A stretch of DNA of 64,000 nucleotides from CBDDLD01 sp965250025 (GTDB taxonomy: Bacteria > Bacteroidota > Bacteroidia > Flavobacteriales > Flavobacteriaceae). Both the position numbers and the translations under genes were made by a program. Position 1 is the stretch's first letter. Each line of letters starts with the position of its first letter. This document shows positions 8,219-17,611 of this stretch, in pieces. Below the pieces are notes generated by a model. It was not told where the DNA came from, did no database searches, and saw only the letters and a list, made by a program, of their open reading frames with translations. The stretch lies in the NCBI GenBank assembly GCA_965250025.1, contig OZ252283.1, forward strand, positions 1,612,001 through 1,676,000. The letters are read 5' to 3'.

Positions 8219-8241
8219 CAAAATTATACTCAAAAACACCA

Positions 8242-11031
8242 ATGAACAGTAGCATTACAGACGTTGATCCTAAGGAAAATATCATCATAAAAGGGGCAAA
8301 ACTCCACAATTTAAAAGATATTGATGTGGTGATTCCTCGAAATAAGCTTGTCGTTATTACAGGTTTATCAGGTTCTGGTAAGTCCAGTTTAGCTTTTGAT
8401 ACCTTATATGCTGAAGGGCAACGACGTTATGTTGAAAGTCTTTCGAGTTATGCCAGACAGTTTTTAGGCCGCCTCAATAAACCCAAAGTAGATTATATTA
8501 AAGGTATAGCACCTGCCATTGCTATTGAACAAAAAGTAAATTCAACCAATCCACGTTCAACAGTAGGGACTACCACTGAAATATACGATTACTTAAAACT
8601 ATTGTATGCCAGAGTTGGAAAAACCTACTCGCCTATCTCTGGAGATATGGTAAAAAAGCATCGTGTTACTGATGTTGTTGACTACATCAAAACCTTTAGT
8701 GAAGGCACAAAATTATTATTACTATCACCAATAGTATTAGAAGACGGCAGAACCATTGAGAACAAACTCAAAACTTTACAACAACAAGGCTATGCCCGAG
8801 TTAAATACAACGACAATGTTATTAGAATTGAACAAGCTATTGAAGCGGACATCAAAACAACAGATCCACTTTATCTTGTTGTAGATCGAATTGTATATAA
8901 AGACGATGAAGATTTCATCAATCGCTTAGCAGATGCTATTGAAGCCAGTTTTTTTGAAGGCAAAGGCACATGCATGGTGGAATCACTTTCCGATAGCATA
9001 CAGAAAACATTCAACAATAAATTTGAACTAGATGGCATGACTTTTTTAGAGCCTAATGTTCATTTGTTTAGTTTTAATAATCCTTATGGAGCATGTCCAA
9101 AATGTGAAGGTTATGGTGATGTCATTGGAATCGATGAAGATTTGGTCATTCCAAATACAGCATTATCCGTGTATGAAAATGCTATTTTCCCATGGCGTGG
9201 TGAAAGCATGAGTTGGTACAGAGATCAGTTGGTTAATAATTCTCATAAGTTCGATTTCCCGATTCATAAACCTTATTTTCAACTTTCTGAATCGCAGAAA
9301 CAATTGATCTGGGAAGGTAATGAGTATTTTGAGGGCCTGAATAGCTTTTTTGCTGAACTGGAATCCAAAGCTTATAAAATACAAAATCGTGTCATGTTAT
9401 CACGTTACAGAGGGAAGACTAAATGTAGTGTATGCCATGGCAAGCGTCTAAGAACAGAAGCTGGATATGTCAAAATACAAGATAAGACCATCATGGATCT
9501 GGTAGATCTGCCTTTGGATGAATTGGCAACATTTTTTAAAACACTAGAGCTTTCAGAACACGATACGACTATAGCCAGCAGACTATTAAAAGAGATCAAT
9601 ACACGATTAGCATTTTTATCAGACGTAGGTTTAGGGTATTTAACATTGAATCGAAAGTCAAACACCTTATCTGGTGGAGAAAGTCAACGTATTAATCTGG
9701 CCACATCACTAGGCAGCAGTCTTGTCGGCTCCATGTATATTTTGGATGAACCCAGTATTGGTTTACACCCCAAAGATACGGAGAAGTTAATTGGCGTATT
9801 GAAATCCTTAAGAGATCTAGGGAATACGGTTATAGTCGTAGAACATGACGAAGACATTATGAAGGCTGCAGACGCCATCATAGATATTGGCCCCGAAGCC
9901 GGAACTTACGGAGGACATGTAGTTGCTGAAGGCGATTATAATTCCATCCTACATGCCGATACCCTTACCGGGAAATATCTTAACGGACAACTAGAAATAC
10001 AAGTTCCCGAAAAACGTCGCCAATCTAAATACCATGTGGACATTATTGGTGCCCGAGAAAACAATCTCCAGAATATAGACGTCACATTTCCTCTGGAAAT
10101 GCTTACAGTAATTACGGGAGTTTCCGGAAGTGGAAAAAGTACTTTGGTAAAAAAGCTACTCTACCCAAGTTTACAAAAGAAATTAACTGGTTTTGGCGAT
10201 AAGGCAGGTCAGTTTACCAGTATGGAAGGTAATCACAGTAACATTAAGCATGTTGAATTTGTGGATCAGAATCCCATAGGCAGATCTTCGCGCTCCAATC
10301 CGGTTACCTATGTGAAAGCCTATGATGACATCAGGGCTTTATTTGCCAAGCAAAAGTTGAGTAAGATTAGGAACTACCAAGCCAAACACTTTTCTTTTAA
10401 TGTTGATGGCGGGCGTTGTGAGACCTGTAAGGGTGAAGGTGTAGTTACTATTGAAATGCAGTTTATGGCTGATGTACACTTACAATGTGAAACCTGTGGT
10501 GGAAAACGCTTCAAGAAAGAAGTTTTGGAAGTGCAGTTCGAAGATAAATCCATTGATGATATTCTAAACATGACCATTGACAATGCTATTGATTTCTTCA
10601 GTAATCATGAACAAACAAAAATACACGGCAAATTGCAGCCACTTCAGGATGTTGGTCTAGGTTATGTTACACTGGGGCAATCGTCCTCTACCCTATCTGG
10701 TGGTGAAGCACAACGTATTAAACTAGCGTCGTTCTTAGGCAAAGGCAGTAAGAGTGATAATACGTTGTTCATTTTTGATGAACCTACAACCGGATTACAT
10801 TTTCATGACATTCAAAAACTGTTAACTTCATTTCAGGCATTACTCCAGAAAGGGCACTCTATCATTGTTATTGAGCATAATCTGGAACTCATTAAATGTG
10901 CCGATCATATTATCGATTTAGGTCCTGAAGGCGGAAAACTTGGTGGGCAACTTGTTGCTTATGGCACGCCGGAAGCATTAGCGGAAAATCCTAATTCTAT
11001 TACAGGTCAGTATCTCAAAGAAAAGCTCTGA
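8242..11031 (+). CDS. uvrA: Excinuclease ABC subunit A
   Basis: A 929-residue damage-recognition ATPase of nucleotide excision repair, working with UvrB and UvrC. Two ABC modules are present: Walker A GLSGSGKSS at residues 41-49 and GVSGSGKST near residue 640. Signatures LSGGESQRI and LSGGEAQRI and Walker B segments ILDEPSIGLHP and IFDEPTTGLH are intact. Zinc-binding cysteine pairs occur as CPKC with CSVCHGKR, and as CETCKGEG with CETCGGKR. The length is close to the usual 940. It stands alone in its transcription unit, divergent from the ECF sigma factor gene. Confidence 0.97.
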   Translation: MNSSITDVDPKENIIIKGAKLHNLKDIDVVIPRNKLVVITGLSGSGKSSLAFDTLYAEGQRRYVESLSSYARQFLGRLNKPKVDYIKGIAPAIAIEQKVNSTNPRSTVGTTTEIYDYLKLLYARVGKTYSPISGDMVKKHRVTDVVDYIKTFSEGTKLLLLSPIVLEDGRTIENKLKTLQQQGYARVKYNDNVIRIEQAIEADIKTTDPLYLVVDRIVYKDDEDFINRLADAIEASFFEGKGTCMVESLSDSIQKTFNNKFELDGMTFLEPNVHLFSFNNPYGACPKCEGYGDVIGIDEDLVIPNTALSVYENAIFPWRGESMSWYRDQLVNNSHKFDFPIHKPYFQLSESQKQLIWEGNEYFEGLNSFFAELESKAYKIQNRVMLSRYRGKTKCSVCHGKRLRTEAGYVKIQDKTIMDLVDLPLDELATFFKTLELSEHDTTIASRLLKEINTRLAFLSDVGLGYLTLNRKSNTLSGGESQRINLATSLGSSLVGSMYILDEPSIGLHPKDTEKLIGVLKSLRDLGNTVIVVEHDEDIMKAADAIIDIGPEAGTYGGHVVAEGDYNSILHADTLTGKYLNGQLEIQVPEKRRQSKYHVDIIGARENNLQNIDVTFPLEMLTVITGVSGSGKSTLVKKLLYPSLQKKLTGFGDKAGQFTSMEGNHSNIKHVEFVDQNPIGRSSRSNPVTYVKAYDDIRALFAKQKLSKIRNYQAKHFSFNVDGGRCETCKGEGVVTIEMQFMADVHLQCETCGGKRFKKEVLEVQFEDKSIDDILNMTIDNAIDFFSNHEQTKIHGKLQPLQDVGLGYVTLGQSSSTLSGGEAQRIKLASFLGKGSKSDNTLFIFDEPTTGLHFHDIQKLLTSFQALLQKGHSIIVIEHNLELIKCADHIIDLGPEGGKLGGQLVAYGTPEALAENPNSITGQYLKEKL

Positions 11032-11208
11032 CATTTAGAGATATTAAATACGAATGACTAAGCGTTTAACGCCTAATACTATTGTACTTATATACTCGCT
11101 AGTACATATACGCTTTTTGATAATGCCGTATAACTACTATTAATTATTCATACAGTATCATCTAATTTTATCTCATTATTACATCTGTACATCAGGTTGA
11201 TTTGAATA

Positions 11209-11248
11209 AAAACATGGTATTTGAATTGTCTTATACCATGTTTTACTT
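11209..11248. terminator. Bidirectional terminator
   Basis: A perfect 12-base stem (AAAACATGGTAT and complement at 11233-11244) with a 12-base loop lies between the convergent uvrA and DUF3667 genes and abuts the latter's stop. Confidence 0.8.
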
Positions 11249-12322
11249 TTAATAAAACAGGAACGAAAATAACATCAGTATACCAAAAGCAAAAGGCATT
11301 ACCATAGCCAGAAAGATAAAGGATATGACATTGCTTTTTATAAAACTCACAAACCAATGTTGCTTATAAAAACGTGTGACGGCTACTACCAGATAAAAGA
11401 AGGTCGATAATGCAATAAGCCAATCGATCCAATCCGGAATATCCCAAATGGCATTAATTCCAAATATGATACTGAATACCGTAAATAAAAAAGAAAAGAA
11501 ATAAAAACTGAATACCAGATGATGTGCATAACGCCCCCTGCGATAATAAAACAATTTCAAGATCAATGCAAAAAGCGGTAGTAAAAAAAACATCGCTATA
11601 GGAATGGTATCAAAAAAGGTATGCATTAAAGCTCCGGCACCACGCTCCTTATAAAACTTGAGCATCTGTCCATAAAATTTTCTGGTAAAATATCCTGCAC
11701 CATCTTTCATTCCCATCGCCTTATATACAGTATCATTATCAGCTCCAATTGCTAATAAAGAATCAATGGTTTTTTGATTAAAATCAAAGTTTGTTTTTAT
11801 ATTCTTGGGTTTAGATGCCTCAGATCGAATGACAGAATCTGCTATTTTAAGGTCTTCATCTTTTAAACCCAAAGCCTTTTGATTTTGCTTTATGGGTGCC
11901 ATGATCTGATTTATTTTGGTAGTATCGAGTGGTGTTATATTAACCAATGGTGAATCTTGTAGTGTCTTATCTTTTAGTTCTGCCTTTAGTGCTGTATCTA
12001 ATTCACTTGCCGTTTTCCGTACACTAAACGAAATGGCAAAGAAAAAGATTACCGAAACAAACAGATACATCTGCGCAGGATGCAGGTACAATAGACGCTT
12101 ACCTTTGAGAAACTTTTCGGCCAGATAGCCGGGTCTGAACATTAATGGTATGAAGCTTTTTAAAAAACGTGCATCAAAAGAAAAATAATTACTAATCGTA
12201 TTGTAAAACAACACCCCGATCGTAAGCTCATCATTGGTTTTTTGGCCGCAATGTGGGCAAAATGCAAAGCCTTTTTCATAAGGTTGTTCGCAGTTTTTAC
12301 AATTGACTTTATTGGTTTCCAT
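11249..12322 (-). CDS. DUF3667 family zinc-ribbon membrane protein
   Basis: A 357-residue protein. A zinc ribbon near the N-terminus has cysteines 8, 11, 22 and 25 (CKNC...CPHC). The segment FFRARFLKSF-like 'SFDARFLKSFIPLMFRPGYLAEKFLKGKR' followed by LLYLHPAQMYLFVSVIFFF is characteristic of DUF3667, a Bacteroidota membrane family. Several further hydrophobic helices fill the C-terminal half, with a soluble acidic insert between the first and the others. The function of the family is unknown to me. Confidence 0.85.
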   Translation of the reverse strand: METNKVNCKNCEQPYEKGFAFCPHCGQKTNDELTIGVLFYNTISNYFSFDARFLKSFIPLMFRPGYLAEKFLKGKRLLYLHPAQMYLFVSVIFFFAISFSVRKTASELDTALKAELKDKTLQDSPLVNITPLDTTKINQIMAPIKQNQKALGLKDEDLKIADSVIRSEASKPKNIKTNFDFNQKTIDSLLAIGADNDTVYKAMGMKDGAGYFTRKFYGQMLKFYKERGAGALMHTFFDTIPIAMFFLLPLFALILKLFYYRRGRYAHHLVFSFYFFSFLFTVFSIIFGINAIWDIPDWIDWLIALSTFFYLVVAVTRFYKQHWFVSFIKSNVISFIFLAMVMPFAFGILMLFSFLFY

Positions 12323-12448
12323 AAATGTTGGCTAGTCAGCTCTAAAATAAACATTTTTTCTATATGTTTTCCTTGTTTTTATAAGGATCTATATTAAAAA
12401 TTTATCCTAAACCTATCGTAAAACACTAACAATCAAACATATAAAATC

Positions 12449-12464
12449 TTGGCACGTTAATTGA
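12449..12464 (+). promoter_or_regulatory. Sigma-54 type promoter
   Basis: TTGGCACGTTAATTGA matches the sigma-54 consensus TGGCACG-N4-TTGC except for the last position. The -24 GG and -12 G are spaced correctly. It lies about 70 bases upstream of the chosen ATG at 12533 and no TAnnTTTG box is seen there. Confidence 0.65.
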
Positions 12465-12532
12465 AAACTCAATTACCAATAGCGTAAGCCGAAAAGCTAT
12501 AAATGAGTAGGCATCATCTAAATTTTATAATT

Positions 12533-13189
12533 ATGAAAAAATTACTACTACTTTTTACAGCAGGTTTATTGAGCATAACCACTGTAAACGCAACACAAAA
12601 GCAGTCTGTAACCTCAGGTAATGATTTAGAGATTACATCGCGCTATCGTTATACACAACCTGTAATGTTTGTAGAACGTGGTGTAGAATTTTTGATCTTT
12701 GCTGATGGCAGCTTTGATTTCAATACAGATTTAACACCCCAACAACATAATAATTTTTACTACAGACGTTCTAATACTAAACGCAGTCGTGTCAATCGTA
12801 CTTATGGCGCTCCGGGGCATACCAATTATCATAATGGTCCAAGAGGTGTATTAGTAACTCACGATCGTTACGGACGTGTTAGACGTATTGGGAATGTATT
12901 TATCAATTACGACAGAAGAGGACGTATAAAGCGTGCCGGCACTGTATACATGAACTATAGAAGAGGTTTATTAAAACAAGTTGGTGGTTTACATATCCAA
13001 TACAACAGACATGGTGACATAGTTGGTACCCGTGGATTTGTAAACTATAGTAATAGAGATTATAATAATGGTGAATGTTCTGTTGGCTATCATGATTCTG
13101 ATATTGATTGGACGAACACTAATGAAGATTACTATTACTACAGGAAAAATGGTAAACTTGTAAAACAGAAAAAAAGAGGGAGAAAATGA
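12533..13189 (+). CDS. Secreted Arg/Tyr/Gly-rich protein of unknown function
   Basis: A 218-residue protein with a clear signal peptide (MKKLLLLFTAGLLSITTVNA). The mature part is rich in Arg, Tyr, Asn and Gly and contains degenerate repeats of the form YDRRGRIKRAGTVYMNYRRG / YNRHGDIVGTRGFVNY, roughly 16-18 residues each. The ATG at 12533 is chosen because the longer frame from 12503 would put ten polar residues before the signal peptide. A sigma-54-like promoter precedes it, and an intrinsic terminator follows. It is likely exported to the periplasm or surface; no enzymatic motif is visible. Confidence 0.75.
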   Translation: MKKLLLLFTAGLLSITTVNATQKQSVTSGNDLEITSRYRYTQPVMFVERGVEFLIFADGSFDFNTDLTPQQHNNFYYRRSNTKRSRVNRTYGAPGHTNYHNGPRGVLVTHDRYGRVRRIGNVFINYDRRGRIKRAGTVYMNYRRGLLKQVGGLHIQYNRHGDIVGTRGFVNYSNRDYNNGECSVGYHDSDIDWTNTNEDYYYYRKNGKLVKQKKRGRK

Positions 13190-13250
13190 CTAAATGCAAA
13201 TGAATGATTAGTTAATTCTGCGTTGATGAAAATGTCATGAGTTTCCTTAG

Positions 13251-13286
13251 CCCTGGAGCCTTCCCCAAGACTTCAGGGTTTTTTAT
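13251..13286 (+). terminator. Intrinsic terminator
   Basis: The stem CCCTG(g/a) ... CAGGG followed by TTTTTT ends the transcription unit of the secreted Arg/Tyr-rich protein. Confidence 0.7.
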
Positions 13287-13408
13287 ATGATCTTATCAAC
13301 TTGTAGTTAACATGATCGCTACCTTCAAAAAATCACTAATTCTGCCATAAGCATATGATAATCATCAGTGTTATACTTTTGCTAAACTAGTGCATCTTGA
13401 AAATAAGA

Positions 13409-14608
13409 CTAATCACGAATTTCCTTTTTTATTATGGCTTCAAAGTCTGCTTTACTACCATCTCTTATGCCTTTTTCAGCATGAATTACTTTCCCTATAC
13501 TATCAACAATAAAGATGGTTGGAAAAGTGTCCAGCTGCAATCCTTTTGCTAACATATCGCCATTTTCCAAAAACTGATAACTGTAGCCTTTAGCTTCAAC
13601 AAAGGCTTGTGGTCTCTTAGGTTTATCCATTACGGATATTCCTATGATGTTTAACCCTTTACTATGATAAGTATCATATAATGCTTGCAACTCGGGCATA
13701 GCTAACTTACACGGACCGCACCATGTGCCCCAAAAATCAATAACGGTGACTTTATGATTTTTAAAAATAGTATTGTCATAATTGCCCCCTTTAAAATCCT
13801 TTAGATCAAAGTTTGGAAAAGTTTCACCTTTGGTAAGCAAACTCTCAGTTTTTGGCTCTTTTCCTGTTATTCTTTTTTCTTTAACGTCTTGGCCTTTGTT
13901 AATGTCAAAATGGTGTGTTTTAGCATGATTGATATCTATAATAGCAATTTCTTTAACAGTAACACCACGGTTACCAATATAGCCAATTGGCAAAAAGGTC
14001 TCCGTATCAAAGAACCACTCTGAGGTTGACTGTACCATTTGGTTGGAGGCTCTGTTTTTAAAGATTTGGCTAAGTGAAAGCTGAAATGCTTTTTTCCCTT
14101 TTATTTTTTGTATACCCTGATACTCTACATGCTCAGCCCTATTGGTAATCAACTCCATGCCACTATTTGAACCATAGGGATTCATCACCACCATATAATA
14201 ATCTAGCCCAAGTGTACGTCCTACTGCTGTAGCATCCGGATTTTCGATTGTGACGACTTGCTTATCGCCTTCCTGAAACTTAAAATATGTACCATCGTAT
14301 GAGAACTTAAAATTAGTATTCTTATCAGGAGACGTAATTTCTCCTTCTGCTATAAATTTTGATTCTCCAAGTCCAATATTTTTCACCTCATCCTTTTCCT
14401 GAAACACACGAGCAGTTACAGCTCTGGAATCCTGAGAAAAACTTATCTCATACTCAATACGCTTTATACGTTTACAAGCGGCATCTGCTTTTTCTAAAAT
14501 TTCTGATGCTGGAATCTCCTTTGGAGTCTCGTTTTGAGCACTCACCAAATGCATAAAGAAGACAAGCATTACATAGAAGGGAATTGTTTTCATGACTATT
14601 CTTTTCAT
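13409..14608 (-). CDS. TlpA-like thioredoxin-domain protein, exported
   Basis: A 399-residue protein with an N-terminal signal peptide ending near MHLVSAQ, an N-terminal beta-rich domain (about residues 30-240) resembling the LolA/outer-membrane-lipoprotein-sorting fold, and a C-terminal TlpA/AhpC-type thioredoxin domain. The redox motif is DFWGTWCGPCKLAMPEL, with a cis-proline segment DTFPTIFIVD. It probably acts as a periplasmic thiol-disulfide reductase. A second start at 14593 (MKTIPFYVM) is equally plausible. A terminator on the same strand separates it from the gene upstream. Confidence 0.85.
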   Translation of the reverse strand: MKRIVMKTIPFYVMLVFFMHLVSAQNETPKEIPASEILEKADAACKRIKRIEYEISFSQDSRAVTARVFQEKDEVKNIGLGESKFIAEGEITSPDKNTNFKFSYDGTYFKFQEGDKQVVTIENPDATAVGRTLGLDYYMVVMNPYGSNSGMELITNRAEHVEYQGIQKIKGKKAFQLSLSQIFKNRASNQMVQSTSEWFFDTETFLPIGYIGNRGVTVKEIAIIDINHAKTHHFDINKGQDVKEKRITGKEPKTESLLTKGETFPNFDLKDFKGGNYDNTIFKNHKVTVIDFWGTWCGPCKLAMPELQALYDTYHSKGLNIIGISVMDKPKRPQAFVEAKGYSYQFLENGDMLAKGLQLDTFPTIFIVDSIGKVIHAEKGIRDGSKADFEAIIKKEIRD

Positions 14609-14702
14609 TTATTAGTGTTTTCCTCTAAATAAATCAAAAAGTATAAAATAGGAGTCCTGAAATAGCATTCAGAACGCTTTTTAATACATCACATTCATTA
14701 CT

Positions 14703-14737
14703 AAAAATCGGCAATACAAAATTGCATTGCCAATTTT
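14703..14737 (-). terminator. Intrinsic terminator of the T9SS NHL-repeat gene
   Basis: Read on the minus strand, ATTGGCAAT ... ATTGCCGATTTTT forms a short stem with a T-run. It lies just beyond the end of the upstream minus-strand gene. Confidence 0.6.
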
Positions 14738-14790
14738 ATCTGAAAAAAACCATACTTCACCGATCACCTACTTAATCAAAAAACAAAACT

Positions 14791-15906
14791 TTAATTATTA
14801 TACACTACAAACTTTTTTGTGGTTACATTTTTTCCTGTTCTGATGGTCATAAAATATATACCATTCTGCCAAGCCTCTGTATCTATTGTTTTTACAACAT
14901 CGGGATTTGTTAATGTATAATCCTCATTCATCACTATAGCACCATTAATCTGCCGTACCACTATAGTATAAGTGTCAGAATTGCGAATTTTTGCTCTTAA
15001 AGTGACTTCGTTTTTATGTTGTGGTGTGATGATTCTTACATTATCTTTTTGGAAGCGTTCGTCAACGGATAGGTTAATGCCCGTTATAATTCTTATGTTT
15101 TTGGTATTAAAGTCAGTGATATACATGGTATCCTCTGTATCGTTGAATAAGATTCCGTTAGGAGCAGCAAATGTCGCTACAGAAATATCACCATCATCAG
15201 TTCCGGCATCACTTCCTGCAAAAACAATAACATCATCAACAGCATCCGGATTAACAATATAGATCTTATGTTCTCCCAATACAGTAGCCCATAACACGCC
15301 TTGTGCAAAATTTATATATCCCAAAACAGAACTGGCACCAACAGAAGCGATATACTCTAACGACCCATCTGATAAGACGCGATGGATTTCTCTGGTCTCA
15401 TAATTAGCAGCATATAAAACCCCATTATCGTCAAAGGCTAATCCAACAGGCGTGTTAAGCCCGGGAGCATCAGATATTAAAGTCACAGTACCATCTGGTG
15501 CTAACCGATGAATACTATTCCCGGAATATTTTGTAAAAATCATATCTTCACTATTATAGTCTTTGATGATGCCTGCGGGGAATCCAAACTGTGAAATATT
15601 AAGGTTTACAGAACCATCAGGTAAAAAGCTACGAATGCTGCTTGTTCCAAAGTCACAATTAAAGATCTCGTCCGATGAATTGATGGCCATACCAACAGCA
15701 TTATCTGGAAAATCCGTAAAATCGGTGACATTCCATGAGGCATCATATTTAAAAATCTTTCCTGCAGAAAATGAAGAGGCATAAAAGTTCCCCTCACTAT
15801 CAATAACCATAGAATCATCCGGTGAACCACCAGTAATGGTCGATACCGTTTGTGCTACGCTATAAAATGAGAAGCCTAATAATAACAGAATAGTAGTTTT
15901 TTTCAT
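14791..15906 (-). CDS. Secreted NHL/SMP-30-like beta-propeller protein with T9SS sorting domain
   Basis: A 371-residue protein: signal peptide (residues 1-18), about six repeats of a beta-propeller type (for example GNFYASSFSAGKIFKYD, GVLYAANYETREIHRVLSDG, DTMYITDFNTKNIRII), then a C-terminal type A T9SS sorting domain from about residue 295. That domain ends with the typical pattern NGIYFMTIRTGKNVTTKKFVVYNN. It should cross the outer membrane by type IX secretion and be attached to the surface or released. The propeller may bind or hydrolyse small ligands, but no catalytic residues are evident. Confidence 0.85.
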   Translation of the reverse strand: MKKTTILLLLGFSFYSVAQTVSTITGGSPDDSMVIDSEGNFYASSFSAGKIFKYDASWNVTDFTDFPDNAVGMAINSSDEIFNCDFGTSSIRSFLPDGSVNLNISQFGFPAGIIKDYNSEDMIFTKYSGNSIHRLAPDGTVTLISDAPGLNTPVGLAFDDNGVLYAANYETREIHRVLSDGSLEYIASVGASSVLGYINFAQGVLWATVLGEHKIYIVNPDAVDDVIVFAGSDAGTDDGDISVATFAAPNGILFNDTEDTMYITDFNTKNIRIITGINLSVDERFQKDNVRIITPQHKNEVTLRAKIRNSDTYTIVVRQINGAIVMNEDYTLTNPDVVKTIDTEAWQNGIYFMTIRTGKNVTTKKFVVYNN

Positions 15907-16068
15907 AATTTATCTTTTTGATGTTAAACACTCTCAACGAAGTAAGTGATAAGCGTACAAAAAGATGATCAAATCAATTACAGATATAAAGCATTCTATC
16001 GAATGCTACTTTTTTCGTAAGATTGACATGATCTAATCGATAAAGGACAATGGTCTATGCCTCTGGGA

Positions 16069-17238
16069 TCAACGATGATGCTTTAACCATTGATTGGGTG
16101 TGAATCCTGTAACTTTTTTGAAGTTTCTGTGAAATGTAGTCAGGCTTTTAAAACCCGATTTTGATGCGATACCTTCTAAGGTATAGATATTGCCTTCATC
16201 ATTTTGCAGAAGGTTTTTCGAGTGCTCAACTCTGAAGGCATTGATGTATTCATTAAAAGATTTATTTTTTACAGTATTAATATATTCTGACAGTTGATGC
16301 GTTGTGACTTCCATATGTTTTGCCATACTTGAAAGTGTCAACGTTTCATCTAAATACAGTTTGTTCGATACTATTAACTCATGGAGTTGCGATTCTATTT
16401 TTCCTGTGTCTAATTTAGACAAGTTGGTGGTTTTGCGTTTTAAAAGCTCAATAGGATTGACAATAATACCCTGATTTGAATAACCTATATAACTAATTAC
16501 AAAAATGTGAAAGACTAAAAGTGCATTAGTAATGTTATAGCTATTTATTGATAAATTGCTTGCAAATGAATTGGTGAGAAAGAATACTAAAGTAACTAAA
16601 GGAAAGCTTAAATACCCTAAAAATAATATCTTAATCCATCGGATATGTTTCTCTCGGGACGTACTATTATAATGGGTATTTTTCGAAAAGGAGGAATTCA
16701 GGAATCTAACTGTAAAAATGAGGTAAGTTATAACGTGTACATACCACAAACCAAAATTAAAGACGATACTGTGTGTGTTGTATTTTGAAAAAAGAACATA
16801 CTCCTCAAGATTTAAACCATTTAAAAAATTTATTGTTTGCTCACGAAACAGTAAAGCGGACATTAAAATAAATATCAATATGGCAGGAAGAAAATGAAAG
16901 AACAGAATAGGCATTTTAAAATGTTTTCCGGACTTTTCAAAATGTGAACGAGCATATAAATATAAGGTTGGTCCATACAAATAGAGTACCAAATACTCTA
17001 TACCGTAAAAAAACCAGAGTTTATTCATGTAGCCTTGCAAATAGAGTAAGTACCATAATAAATCAGCAATAAAAACTATAAATAAAGCAATAGCCCACTT
17101 CGTTGTTAACGTTTTTTCTTTCTTAGATATTAATAACGATAAAATGAATATCCCTTGAATGATACCTATGATAGAGACTAAGCTATTTAGACTAAACATG
17201 TACTCGTAAAATTGGAAAACAAAGTAGTAAATTATCAT
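16069..17238 (-). CDS. AraC-family regulator with an N-terminal membrane domain
   Basis: A 389-residue protein whose first ~240 residues contain six to eight hydrophobic helices and whose last ~100 residues form an AraC-type double helix-turn-helix (LSSMAKHMEVTTHQLSEYINTVKNKSFNEYINAFRVEHSKNLL ... IASKSGFKSLTTFHRNFKKVTGFTPNQW, quoted here in parts). It should sense a signal in or at the membrane and regulate transcription from there. The target is unknown; adjacent candidates are the T9SS NHL-repeat gene downstream and the accessory island upstream. Confidence 0.88.
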   Translation of the reverse strand: MIIYYFVFQFYEYMFSLNSLVSIIGIIQGIFILSLLISKKEKTLTTKWAIALFIVFIADLLWYLLYLQGYMNKLWFFYGIEYLVLYLYGPTLYLYARSHFEKSGKHFKMPILFFHFLPAILIFILMSALLFREQTINFLNGLNLEEYVLFSKYNTHSIVFNFGLWYVHVITYLIFTVRFLNSSFSKNTHYNSTSREKHIRWIKILFLGYLSFPLVTLVFFLTNSFASNLSINSYNITNALLVFHIFVISYIGYSNQGIIVNPIELLKRKTTNLSKLDTGKIESQLHELIVSNKLYLDETLTLSSMAKHMEVTTHQLSEYINTVKNKSFNEYINAFRVEHSKNLLQNDEGNIYTLEGIASKSGFKSLTTFHRNFKKVTGFTPNQWLKHHR

Positions 17239-17323
17239 TTATGAGTGTCAACTCACATTGTTAAAAATTACATAATAAACTAAAGAGGTTTGTGCTTATT
17301 TACAGCTTGTTTTATCGAAGAAA

Positions 17324-17530
17324 CTACTTAAATAAATTATACTTTACAGCTGTTTGTATGGCTTGTACTTTCTGGAAACCAATGATGGCAGAACCTTCCG
17401 GCTTATTAAAAATCACATTTTTGTCTGTAATCTAGTTTACTACACTACCTATTAGGGCAATCGCAAGTCCATCTTCATAATGCCAATCTTCTTGGGAGAC
17501 CTTAGAATTTTCAAAAAACAGGTGTTTTTA
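17324..17530 (-). pseudogene. Decayed gene remnant of unknown family
   Basis: Reading the minus strand in one frame gives about 31 codons without a stop (ending ...WHYEDGLAIALIGSVVN), then one TAG (17432-17434), then 35 more coding-like codons (ITDKNVIFNKPEGSAIIGFQ...) to a TAG at 17324-17326. The amino-acid composition on both sides of the internal stop looks like protein, there is no start codon, and the upstream end meets a TAA at 17528-17530. I read it as the remnant of a gene broken by a nonsense change and lost at its 5' end. I do not recognise the family. It lies at the left border of the accessory two-gene island. Confidence 0.4.
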
Positions 17531-17534
17531 CGTA

Positions 17535-17565
17535 TTGATTTTCAGGTTATTAGCAACTAAATTTG
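17535..17565 (+). promoter_or_regulatory. Promoter of the FBA-protease cassette
   Basis: TTG (17535-17537), exactly 20 bases, then TAAATTTG (17558-17565) give a full match to the Bacteroidota promoter. The ATG at 17612 follows after a leader of roughly 40 bases. Confidence 0.65.
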
Positions 17566-17611
17566 AAGAATGCCCAACTAGTTATTAACCTATATAATAA
17601 AAGTAAGAATT

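Noticed and set aside
8190..8241. SOS box before uvrA
   Set aside because: No LexA-type palindrome recognised between the promoter and the start.
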